Assembly (NCBI GenBank): GCA_903894655.1
Contig: CAITQY010000109.1
Coordinates: forward strand, 1-8,982
Direction of reading: 5' to 3'
From: an uncultured Gemmatimonadota bacterium
Lineage (GTDB): Bacteria > Gemmatimonadota > Gemmatimonadetes > Gemmatimonadales > Gemmatimonadaceae
Length of the DNA stretch: 8,982 nt
Shown: positions 1 through 6,870 of the stretch, in pieces
How positions within the stretch are numbered: the stretch's first letter is position 1
How the letters are laid out: every line of letters begins with the position of its first letter
The notes under the pieces: model-generated
What the model saw: only the letters and a program-made list of their open reading frames with translations
The model's database searches: none
What the model was told of the DNA's origin: nothing
Translations under genes and position numbers: made by a program

Positions 1-62
1 CCGAGCGCGAGCGCGAAAGCGTGAATTCTCATGGGAACGAAGAGGGTAGAGGACATAGTCTT

Positions 63-78
63 GGGGTGTACGAACCCC
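63..78. repeat. small hairpin, 5-bp stem
   Basis: GGGGT (63-67) and ACCCC (74-78) are reverse complements around the 6-nt loop GTACGA. There is no following T run on either strand, so it is not a standard intrinsic terminator. On the minus strand it looks superficially like a tRNA T-arm, but no acceptor or anticodon arms accompany it. Confidence 0.3.
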
Positions 79-116
79 TAGTCGTTATGGTTTCAGTAAG
101 TAGGCCCGAGAGCCCG

Positions 117-130
117 GGGGGGTACCCCCC
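117..130. terminator. 14-bp G/C palindrome, possible terminator
   Basis: GGGGGGTACCCCCC is a perfect palindrome lying 16 bp past the stop codon of the minus-strand gene ending at 147. Folded with a GTAC loop it would give a 5-bp all-GC stem. No T tract follows, so termination is inferred from position and stem strength only. It could equally be a protein-binding dyad. Confidence 0.3.
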
Positions 131-146
131 GCGTGAATCGACCACC

Positions 147-917
147 TTAGCGGGGGACGTCGTCGCGGAGGGCCTCGAGGTTGCGCGCGGGGATGGTGAG
201 ACGGAGCAGGCGGCCTTCTAGGTCCGCCCACACGAGTCGCAGGTCCCCACTACTGGCCGTGACGCGCCACCGCCGCGCCGCGCGGCGCGCACCGGCGACG
301 ACGATGGTGTCCGTACCGGTTTCGAGCACAAGACGAACGGCACCTTGCGCATTGGCGATCGGGGTCAGGCTGGGGAGCGTGATCCCGTCGCCCTCGCCCA
401 GGGTGCGGTCGCGCACGAGCACGGCGTACTGCACGATCCCCTCGTCCTCGACCACGACGGCGCCGGGGCGCAGGAGATACTCGCGGGCGGCTTCTCCGGT
501 CGAGCTGCGGGCCAGCGTCGCGAAACGGCCGCGGACGCGCTGCCCGCCGAGGCGCAGCGTCACGTCGGCGCCGCGCCGCTCCTCGACGGAATACCGCACG
601 GGCGTGCCGGCGGAATCCGTTTCCAGTCGCATGGCGACGCGTCGGTCGCCGAGGGCCGATTCGGAGCGCGCCTCGAGGGTACCACCGTCCTGCGAGGCGA
701 TTCGCTGCACGGAGAACTGCTCGCGTCCCGCGCGCTGTCCGTTCACGAGGAGCGTAAAGCTGCCCACGTCGAGGCGGAGCTGCGCCGGCGGTTGGGCGGG
801 CCTGGCCGATGCCACCGACGCCGGCCAGCGCGCCGCCACGAGGGGCGCCGCGAGCATCGTGGCAACGAGTGGCAGCACGCTGGGAGCAAGAGGCCGGGAT
901 CGGCGAAACGGAAGCAT
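147..917 (-). CDS. secreted protein of unknown function
   Basis: A 256-residue protein. Residues 1-38 look like a Sec signal peptide: basic FRRSR, a hydrophobic stretch at about 11-29, then small residues ending ASVASA, with cleavage likely near residue 38. The mature part alternates hydrophobic and polar residues, as in beta strands, with landmarks LLVNGQRAGREQF (56-68), a YLLRPGAVVVEDEG stretch (147-160) and LVWADLEGRLLRL near the C-terminus (228-240). This layout recalls small periplasmic beta-rich proteins of the DUF3108/DUF6134 sort, but I cannot assign a family. There is no lipobox cysteine and no internal membrane segment. The start at 917 is preferred because a TATCTT box sits 6 nt upstream and the signal peptide then begins properly. 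An alternative ATG at 956 would add 13 residues. The gene is divergent from the large histidine kinase and shares its promoter region, so co-regulation is plausible. Confidence 0.72.
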   Translation of the reverse strand: MLPFRRSRPLAPSVLPLVATMLAAPLVAARWPASVASARPAQPPAQLRLDVGSFTLLVNGQRAGREQFSVQRIASQDGGTLEARSESALGDRRVAMRLETDSAGTPVRYSVEERRGADVTLRLGGQRVRGRFATLARSSTGEAAREYLLRPGAVVVEDEGIVQYAVLVRDRTLGEGDGITLPSLTPIANAQGAVRLVLETGTDTIVVAGARRAARRWRVTASSGDLRLVWADLEGRLLRLTIPARNLEALRDDVPR

Positions 918-923
918 CGGGGA

Positions 924-929
924 AAGATA
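924..929 (-). promoter_or_regulatory. -10 box for leaderless minus-strand gene
   Basis: Read on the minus strand this is TATCTT, followed by TCCCCG and then the ATG at 917. The 6-nt spacing places transcription initiation at or next to the A of the ATG. No Shine-Dalgarno sequence precedes the ATG and no good -35 hexamer lies 16-18 bp upstream. This is the TANNNT arrangement described for leaderless genes in Deinococcus and Actinobacteria; applying it here is inference. Confidence 0.5.
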
Positions 930-972
930 ACCAGACAAGGCGCGACCCTTCGCCATGGCGGGGTTCTCGGGG

Positions 973-978
973 TATTGT
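973..978 (+). promoter_or_regulatory. -10 box for leaderless kinase gene
   Basis: TATTGT is followed by GGGGCC and then the ATG at 985, which predicts initiation on the start codon itself. No Shine-Dalgarno-like GGAGG is present. The -35 position offers only a weak TTCGCC. This box is the main reason for choosing 985 over the in-frame ATG at 955. It faces the box at 924-929, so the two promoters share the intervening DNA. Confidence 0.5.
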
Positions 979-984
979 GGGGCC

Positions 985-3900
985 ATGGTCTCCACACCCC
1001 GCGCGGCGCGCGTCGATTCGTGGCCTTTGGGATGGGTCGCGGCAACCAGCACGGCCATTGTCGCCTGCGCGCTCTGGCAACAGGCGCCGGGGTGGGCCTC
1101 CTTGGCCGTCGCCCTTCTCGCGAGCGTCGGCGCGGGGTGGATGCTCCCCTCGCTGCGGCGTCCGCGCGGGATCCCGACGGTGACGGTCGTCTTGCTCGCG
1201 ATTACGGTCACCGTCGCGGTCGGTGAAACGGCCACGCTCTTTTCGGTTCGCCGGGATTGGGCGGCGTGGTCGGCCGGTGAACGGGAGGATCGGGCGCAGC
1301 GCGTGGCGGCACGTCTCACCGACGTCGCGTACACGTTGCGTCGTGTGGCCGAGGAGCGCGTGCTCGATGCAATAGGCGTTGCGACGGTCCCGCTGGAAGG
1401 TGGCGTGGAGTCCGCGCTCCTCGTGTTCAAAGATGGGACGCTCATCGCGCGCGCGGGTCAGACCCGCACGCCGATTGCGGCCAGTGCTCCCGTCGGTGTG
1501 CGCCTGGTGGACGGCGCGTTCCATACGTCACTCGTCGCCCGCGCACGCTCGGCCGATGGACGGGTCGAGGCGGTGGCCGTGGCCCTGGTGTCGTCGGCGC
1601 CGCCCGCCGATCGCTTTGCCAAGCCCCTGCTGGGCACGCTCTCCGGCCGCGTTGATGTGGCGCACACGATCATCGAGTCGCCCGATTCGACCAATGTCGC
1701 GACGGGTGAAACGGTGGTGGTCGTGCCCGACGGGCCGAATCGGTTGGCGCGCGTGCGGGCCCTCGATTTCTCGGAGGGCGAGACGCAACTCTCGTTGTTG
1801 CAGCGCGCGCGGGCCCGCACCAATCTGTCGCTCGGCCTCGCCCTGCTCGGCATGCTGATCGGGGCGTGGCGCCGACCGGCCCGCACCGGACAACGCGTCG
1901 CGGCGGCGGCGGCGGCGGTGCTCGCGATCGCGGTGGCGCCGCTCACCGCGCTCTCGAACGTGTCGTCGCTGTTCGATCCGGCGAGCTACTTCGTGGCCAT
2001 GGGTGGGCCGCTCACGTCGAATGTGGCCGCGCTGCTGATGACGACCGCCCTCGCGCTGGCCGTCCTCTTGCTCGTGTTGCGTTCGTCGTTCCACAAGCCG
2101 TCGCGGTGGATCGCGGCGGCGGTCGTGCTCTTGGTCGCGTCGGGCGGACCGTTTCTGCTGCGGGATCTGGCGGGTGGCATCGCTTTGCCGGCGGCCGGCG
2201 CGGGTTTCGGGTTGTGGATCGCGTGGCAGCTCGCGCTCGCGCTCGCCGGCGTGTCGATTCTGCTGGCGGGCGCCGCCGCGGGGCAGGCGCTGCTTGGGCC
2301 GCGGCGCGGACTGCCGTTCAGCGTCGCGCCGCTCCTCGCCCTTCTGACGGGCGTGTTCGCACCGATCCTCTGGGAGGCCCCAGACGGATGGCCCGCGTGG
2401 TACCCGGCCCTGTGGGTCGCGGCCATTGGCGCCCTGGCGATCACCCGTCGCGGCCTCGCACGAGTGGCGGCGGCCGCCGTGGTTGCCGGCGCCGGGGCGG
2501 CCACGCTGACCTGGGGAGCGACCGTGCGCGCCCGGATGGCGTTGGCACAGCATGACCTCGAGCGGATCGAGGTGGTTGACGAGAATGCGTATCGCCTGCT
2601 CGAACGGTTCGCGACGTCGATGCGCGACGAAGCGCGGCCGGTGCGTAGTACCGACGCGCTGTTGCGCCGCTACGCCGCGAGCGAACTCGCGCTGGCCGGC
2701 TACCCGGCGCGGTTGGCACGCTGGGTACCGGGCAACACCACGACGCCGGTGTCCGAACTGTCGCTGGCGCCGGTGAACGATACGATCGGTGCGCAGGCGG
2801 TGATCGCGACGATGGCGCGCGAGAGCGGCGTCGTGGAAATTCGTGCGGTCGGTGATGGACCGACCACGCTGTTGGTCGCAGCGGTGCCGGCGCTGGACAG
2901 TGTCGTTACGACGATCGCCGTGCCTCCCCGCACGCGTTTGCTGCCACTCGATCCGTTCGCGGCGTTTACCGGCGTGACCGGTGCCCGCGGAACGGAGGCG
3001 CCGTACAAGCTGACGTTGGCCGTGCCACTGGTCGGCGACACGGTCGCGCATCCGCTGCAATGGCGCCGCCGTGGTGATGCGATGCACGGCGATGGGGTGG
3101 CCGGGACGCGCATCGACCTGCGTCGCGTGCACGTGGAAGTGGATCTCCGCACGCTCGATGTGTTGCTGCCGCGCGGGGCCCTGCTGGTCTTGCTCGATGT
3201 GATCGTGGTGCTGCTGCTCTGGTCGGCCACGGCGCTCGCCGATGGTGCGCTGGGCCGGCTGCTGCGACTGCGTCGGGCGCGTTGGTCGCGTTCGTACCGC
3301 GTCCGGTTGAGCGGGGCGCTTCTCACGTTCTTCATCGTGCCGGCCACCCTCTTTGCGGCGTGGGCGTGGTATCGCCTGCAGGACGACGACCGCGCCGCGC
3401 GCGAACTGCTGGTTCGTGAAACTCTACGTGTGGCGGCGGCCGAGCAGGATCAACGTGCGGTCGGGACGGCGCCGTCGAGCACGGGCGCGCCGCTGTTTCT
3501 CTATCGCGATGGGCAGCTGGTCACGGCCAGCGACTCGTTGCTCGATGCGCTCGCGCCACTCGGTCGGCTGCTGCCGGTGTCGCTCGGCAGCGGCGACGCG
3601 ACCACGGACGACTTCGGCACCGACGACGTGTTCGCGACCCGACGCATGGCGTTGGGCGATGCGCGCACGCTCGTGGGCTTCCGGCATCTCGCACCGTCCA
3701 GTCCGTCGGTGTTGGCCACGCCGGCGCGTGGCGATGAGTTCGCCCTTGATGCCCGCCGCGAGGATCTCGGCGTTCTGCTGTTGTTTGCGACGATGCTGGG
3801 GGCGCTGGCGGCGCTCTGGTCGAGCGGACTGGCGGCCCGGTCGCTGGCGCGCCCCGTCGGGGCCCTGCGCGAAGCAGCCCTCGCGATCGCCGCTGGTGGG

Positions 3901-5049
3901 CGTGCCCCAGCGCTGGGCACCGCACCGGCCACGGAGTTTGCGCCGGTGTATCGCGCGTTCGGGCGGATGGCCGATGATCTCGCCACCAGTCGTGCCGCGC
4001 TCGTGGCCGCGCAGCGCCGCACCGAGGCCGTACTGCAGCACGTGGCCAGCGGTGTGCTGGCGCTCCGGTCTCCCTCCCTCGCGGCCGAAGCTGGCGGCGA
4101 TATCCTGATTGCCAATCCACGGGCGGAGGCGATGCTCGGGCTGTCGCTGCGGACGTCGGGGGTGTCGTTGCAGTCGCTGCCGGCCACGCTCGCCCCCCTG
4201 GTCGAGCGTTCCACGGCATTTCTGGACAGCACGAGCGACGAGGAAGCGTTCGAGCTCATGGTGCTGGGCCGCCAGATGCGCGCACGGCTCACGCGATTGC
4301 CGAGCGGTGCGGTGTTGACGCTCGATGACGTCACTGAGCTCGCCTCCGCCCAACGCGTCTTGGCGTGGGGCGAGATGGCACGGCAGGTCGCGCATGAAAT
4401 CAAGAATCCGCTCACGCCGATTCGCTTGGGCGTGCAGCACCTGTTGCGCGCCTATCGCGACCAGCGCGGCGATTTCGGCGAGATCCTCACCACCAACGTG
4501 TCGCGCGTGCTGGCCGAGATCGATCGTCTCGACGAGATCGCGCGGGCGTTCAGCCGGTATGGCACCGCGCCGGAGGATCGCACGCCGGCGGTGCCAGTGG
4601 ATGTGGCGGCCGTAGTCCATGACGTCATGGCGCTGGAGCGGTTGGGCGAAGACGGTGAGCGAGAGGCTGGGGTGCGCTGGCACATCGACGCGCCCGAACC
4701 GGGGGCGGAGCAGGGCATGGCGCTGGCCCAGCGCGATGAGTTGAAAGAAGTGCTGCTGAACGTGCTCGAGAATGCCCGCTTGGCCGATGCGGGGACCGTA
4801 TCGGTGCACGTGTCAGGCACCGCCACGCACGTCGTGATCGACGTAAACGACGATGGCACCGGCATCGCCGCCGATGTGCTGCCGCAGGTGTTTGAGCCGC
4901 ACTTCTCGACCCGAACCAGCGGTAGTGGCCTGGGGCTGGCGATCAGTCGGCGGTTGATCGAGGGGTGGGGCGGGACGATCGGATTGACGAGCATTCCGGG
5001 GGGCGGGACAACCGTTCGTCTCACCCTTCGCCGCGCCACGCACCGCTGA
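985..5049 (+). CDS. NtrY-like multi-pass sensor histidine kinase
   Basis: A 1354-residue membrane sensor kinase that should autophosphorylate on His and pass phosphate to a response regulator. About 14 membrane segments are visible: three near 17-84, about eight in 281-512, a pair near 731-753 and 774-797, and one at 928-949. They leave three large soluble loops (about 86-280, 513-730, 798-927) that could sense envelope signals. A HAMP-like linker follows (951-1006), then a PAS-like region (1015-1122). The dimerisation/phosphoacceptor domain has phospho-His1137 in AHEIKNPLTPIRL, typical of NtrY. The ATPase domain has N-box Asn1263, the DDGTG loop at 1289-1293 and GSGLGLAIS at 1313-1321, so it looks active. 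NtrY proteins are usually about 700-800 residues; the extra length is the N-terminal 11-segment part. No response regulator is adjacent, so its partner (perhaps NtrX-like) is elsewhere. ATG 985 is chosen from the leaderless promoter; 955 is the alternative start. A (GCG)6 run encodes Ala306-311. Confidence 0.9.
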   Translation: MVSTPRAARVDSWPLGWVAATSTAIVACALWQQAPGWASLAVALLASVGAGWMLPSLRRPRGIPTVTVVLLAITVTVAVGETATLFSVRRDWAAWSAGEREDRAQRVAARLTDVAYTLRRVAEERVLDAIGVATVPLEGGVESALLVFKDGTLIARAGQTRTPIAASAPVGVRLVDGAFHTSLVARARSADGRVEAVAVALVSSAPPADRFAKPLLGTLSGRVDVAHTIIESPDSTNVATGETVVVVPDGPNRLARVRALDFSEGETQLSLLQRARARTNLSLGLALLGMLIGAWRRPARTGQRVAAAAAAVLAIAVAPLTALSNVSSLFDPASYFVAMGGPLTSNVAALLMTTALALAVLLLVLRSSFHKPSRWIAAAVVLLVASGGPFLLRDLAGGIALPAAGAGFGLWIAWQLALALAGVSILLAGAAAGQALLGPRRGLPFSVAPLLALLTGVFAPILWEAPDGWPAWYPALWVAAIGALAITRRGLARVAAAAVVAGAGAATLTWGATVRARMALAQHDLERIEVVDENAYRLLERFATSMRDEARPVRSTDALLRRYAASELALAGYPARLARWVPGNTTTPVSELSLAPVNDTIGAQAVIATMARESGVVEIRAVGDGPTTLLVAAVPALDSVVTTIAVPPRTRLLPLDPFAAFTGVTGARGTEAPYKLTLAVPLVGDTVAHPLQWRRRGDAMHGDGVAGTRIDLRRVHVEVDLRTLDVLLPRGALLVLLDVIVVLLLWSATALADGALGRLLRLRRARWSRSYRVRLSGALLTFFIVPATLFAAWAWYRLQDDDRAARELLVRETLRVAAAEQDQRAVGTAPSSTGAPLFLYRDGQLVTASDSLLDALAPLGRLLPVSLGSGDATTDDFGTDDVFATRRMALGDARTLVGFRHLAPSSPSVLATPARGDEFALDARREDLGVLLLFATMLGALAALWSSGLAARSLARPVGALREAALAIAAGGRAPALGTAPATEFAPVYRAFGRMADDLATSRAALVAAQRRTEAVLQHVASGVLALRSPSLAAEAGGDILIANPRAEAMLGLSLRTSGVSLQSLPATLAPLVERSTAFLDSTSDEEAFELMVLGRQMRARLTRLPSGAVLTLDDVTELASAQRVLAWGEMARQVAHEIKNPLTPIRLGVQHLLRAYRDQRGDFGEILTTNVSRVLAEIDRLDEIARAFSRYGTAPEDRTPAVPVDVAAVVHDVMALERLGEDGEREAGVRWHIDAPEPGAEQGMALAQRDELKEVLLNVLENARLADAGTVSVHVSGTATHVVIDVNDDGTGIAADVLPQVFEPHFSTRTSGSGLGLAISRRLIEGWGGTIGLTSIPGGGTTVRLTLRRATHR
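1900..1917 (+). repeat. (GCG)6 trinucleotide run
   Basis: Six consecutive in-frame GCG codons encode alanines 306-311 in a membrane segment of the histidine kinase. Slippage by whole units would keep the frame and change only segment length. It is most likely a by-product of high GC and an alanine-rich helix. Confidence 0.7.
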
Positions 5050-5075
5050 GCAGCCCATGACGTCGCTCAGGGCGT

Positions 5076-5081
5076 TACACT
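5076..5081 (+). promoter_or_regulatory. -10 box for leaderless Ser/Thr kinase gene
   Basis: TACACT lies 7 nt before the ATG at 5089, in the 39-bp gap after the histidine kinase stop. The geometry matches the two boxes at 924-929 and 973-978. No Shine-Dalgarno sequence is seen just before the ATG. An out-of-frame ATG at 5084 terminates after one further codon. The kinase gene can therefore be transcribed from its own promoter as well as by read-through. A weak dyad (CTGAGC at 5046-5051, GCTCAG at 5065-5070) overlaps the upstream stop codon. Confidence 0.42.
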
Positions 5082-5088
5082 GCATGTC

Positions 5089-6870
5089 ATGAGTCAGTCC
5101 GCGCCTCCTCCCGATCATCGGCAAACCACGTCGCCGGCTCCGCATCTCGAGGCGTGGTCGTTGCCCCCCGGCTGGTCGTGGGGCCACGAGGCGATTCAAC
5201 GCGAGCACCGGCACTATCAGGAAGTGATCGACGCCCTCGGTCGGTCGCTCTCGCTGGTGAGCGCGCCCGACGCGAGTCACGAAGAGTGGCTCAAGCACGA
5301 AGCGCGAGCGCTGGCGCACCGGAACCACCCCTCGATTCCCACCACGTACCACTTCTGGGCGTCGTATCAGGAGAGCCGACGTGGCCCGGGGTATCTTCGC
5401 CGCTGGATCGGTGGGGAAACGGTGCATGCGCGCGTCACCCGGCTCGGCCCGGAGGCGATCCCGTTCGCGCTGCAGGTACTGCGCGAGGCCGGGAGCACGC
5501 TGGCGTATCTGCACGACACGGGCGCCTCGCACGGCGCGATCTCGGCGAGCACCATCTGGCTGACGCCCGGTGGGCGGTTGTGGGTGCTCGGATGGGAGTG
5601 GGTGCTGCCGCGCGATCAGCGTCCGGCTGGACTGCAGCCCGACACGGCGTACACGCCGTGGCCGCCGGAGTGGTCGGCCACCGGGTGGCGTCCCACGGCG
5701 GCATCGGATCAGTGGCAGCTCGCCGCCATGCTGTTCACCATGCTGACCGGCGAGACGCCGCCCGAACACGACGTGCCGCCGATCTCGTTGCTGCGCCCGG
5801 ACTGTCCACAGGCGCTGGCGGCGGTGATGGAGCGCGCCCTCGCGCCGAAGCCGGAAGACCGGTTTCCGAGCGTTGCCGCCATGCTGCGTGATATGGACCG
5901 GCACGTGTCGGTGCGGCAGGTGATGATCGCGCCGGAGGGCGACGAACTGCCGACCGCGCTCGATTCGGCGGAGGCGCGCTTGCGGTGGGCCACGTCGGAC
6001 GACTACGAAATCCTGTCGCCGCTCGGGAGTGGCATGTTCGGGAGTGTGTGGCGCGCTCGCGATCTGTCGCTCTCGCGGGAAGTCGCGATCAAGGTGCTGC
6101 ATCCGAACATCGCGAAGGACGACACCGCGGTGGCGCGATTCCGTCGCGAAGCACGACTCGCGGCGCAGCTCGCGCACGCGGCGATCGTGCCCATTTACGA
6201 CACCGATAGTCGTGGCGACATCGTCTGGTACACGATGGAACTGGCCGAAGGCGGGTCGGTGGCCAGTCTCCTGTCGCGCAGCGGTCCGCGGCCGTTTGAG
6301 GAGATCGCGCCGCAGGTGGACGAAGTGCTCGAAGCGCTGCATGCCGCGCATACGAGCGGCATCATCCACCGCGACCTGAAGCCGGAGAATATTCTCATCG
6401 ATCGCTATCGCCGGTGGCGGATCGGTGACTTCGGTATTGCGTACGCCCTTGGGGAAGAAGGCGCGGGGACCTCAGGGACGCCGTCGTTCGCGGCCCCCGA
6501 GCAGCTGCTGGGTGAGGCGCAGGGCCCGGCCACCGACTGCTATGCGCTGGCGAGCATCGTGTACTTCGTGCTCACCGGACGCGCGCCGTTCGGCGATGGA
6601 CCGGCGGAGACGATTCTGGCGCAGCAGCTGTCGGACACGTTGCCGGCGCGACTCGCGGAGGATGGATTCCCTGAGGCGCTCGGCGGCTGGCTGCTGCGCG
6701 GGCTCGCCGCGCGCGTCGAAGATCGTTTCGCCGATGCGCTGGAAATGCGCGTGGCGTGGCGACAGGTGGTGCGTGCCACGCGTCGGGCGGAGGATCAGCG
6801 TCCGTGGTGGCGGAGACTCATCGAGGGACTTCAGGAAGACGAGCCCGTCGAACCACCTTCGGGTTGGTGA
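5089..6870 (+). CDS. tandem pseudokinase-Ser/Thr protein kinase
   Basis: A 593-residue soluble Hanks-type kinase with two kinase folds. The C-terminal fold (about 305-560) is complete: glycine loop GSGMFGSV (313-320), Lys335 in VAIK, alpha-C Glu354, catalytic HRDLKPEN (427-434), DFG (447-449), GTPSFAAPE (463-471), Asp483 and the helix-I Arg546. The short activation segment carries Thr461, Ser462 and Thr464 as autophosphorylation candidates. The N-terminal fold (about 30-275) keeps the kinase outline: Glu71 in an alpha-C-like helix, an LHDTGASHGA stretch, PPE (192-194), SDQW (206-209) and PEDRF (255-259). It has lost the glycine loop, VAIK Lys, HRD Asp (now HGA, 148-150), the metal-binding Asn (Thr155) and DFG (LGW, 167-169). 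It is therefore a pseudokinase, probably regulating the active domain. No membrane segment or PASTA-type sensor follows. The gene is 39 bp downstream of the histidine kinase and overlaps the convergent dehydrogenase gene by 53 bp. Confidence 0.92.
   Translation: MSQSAPPPDHRQTTSPAPHLEAWSLPPGWSWGHEAIQREHRHYQEVIDALGRSLSLVSAPDASHEEWLKHEARALAHRNHPSIPTTYHFWASYQESRRGPGYLRRWIGGETVHARVTRLGPEAIPFALQVLREAGSTLAYLHDTGASHGAISASTIWLTPGGRLWVLGWEWVLPRDQRPAGLQPDTAYTPWPPEWSATGWRPTAASDQWQLAAMLFTMLTGETPPEHDVPPISLLRPDCPQALAAVMERALAPKPEDRFPSVAAMLRDMDRHVSVRQVMIAPEGDELPTALDSAEARLRWATSDDYEILSPLGSGMFGSVWRARDLSLSREVAIKVLHPNIAKDDTAVARFRREARLAAQLAHAAIVPIYDTDSRGDIVWYTMELAEGGSVASLLSRSGPRPFEEIAPQVDEVLEALHAAHTSGIIHRDLKPENILIDRYRRWRIGDFGIAYALGEEGAGTSGTPSFAAPEQLLGEAQGPATDCYALASIVYFVLTGRAPFGDGPAETILAQQLSDTLPARLAEDGFPEALGGWLLRGLAARVEDRFADALEMRVAWRQVVRATRRAEDQRPWWRRLIEGLQEDEPVEPPSGW

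Larger units (their letters stand above)
1..146. other. non-coding left edge, unassigned
   Basis: No convincing coding frame. The stretch is less GC-rich than the genes to its right, and third-position bias is absent in all frames. It contains a short hairpin at 63-78 and a G/C palindrome at 117-130, both listed separately. I looked for tRNA, tmRNA, RNase P RNA and SRP RNA landmarks on both strands and recognised none. It probably holds the 3' untranslated region of the minus-strand gene ending at 147 and unknown sequence to its left. Confidence 0.5.

Noticed and set aside
60..80. tRNA T-arm look-alike on the minus strand
   Set aside because: Only one stem-loop is present; no acceptor, D or anticodon arms can be drawn around it.
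955..984. Upstream in-frame ATG (955) for the histidine kinase and the opposing ATG (956) for the exported protein, both within one CCATGG palindrome
   Set aside because: Using both would make the coding regions overlap head to head and leave no promoter between them. The ATGs at 985 and 917 each have a correctly spaced -10 box.
918..1445. Long minus-strand N-terminal extension of the exported protein reading back into the kinase gene
   Set aside because: The extension is antisense to the kinase, Ser/Thr/Arg-rich as expected for a shadow frame, and would bury the signal peptide.
1528..3132. 534-codon open frame on the minus strand
   Set aside because: It lies fully antisense to the histidine kinase, is dominated by Arg, His and Gln, and has no domain; long antisense frames are usual in very GC-rich genes.
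3424..4809. 461-codon open frame on the minus strand
   Set aside because: It is antisense to the HAMP, PAS and catalytic domains of the kinase, which are clearly the coding strand.
4813..6369. 518-codon minus-strand frame spanning both kinases
   Set aside because: It crosses two recognised genes and the promoter between them, with Arg/Gln-rich shadow composition.
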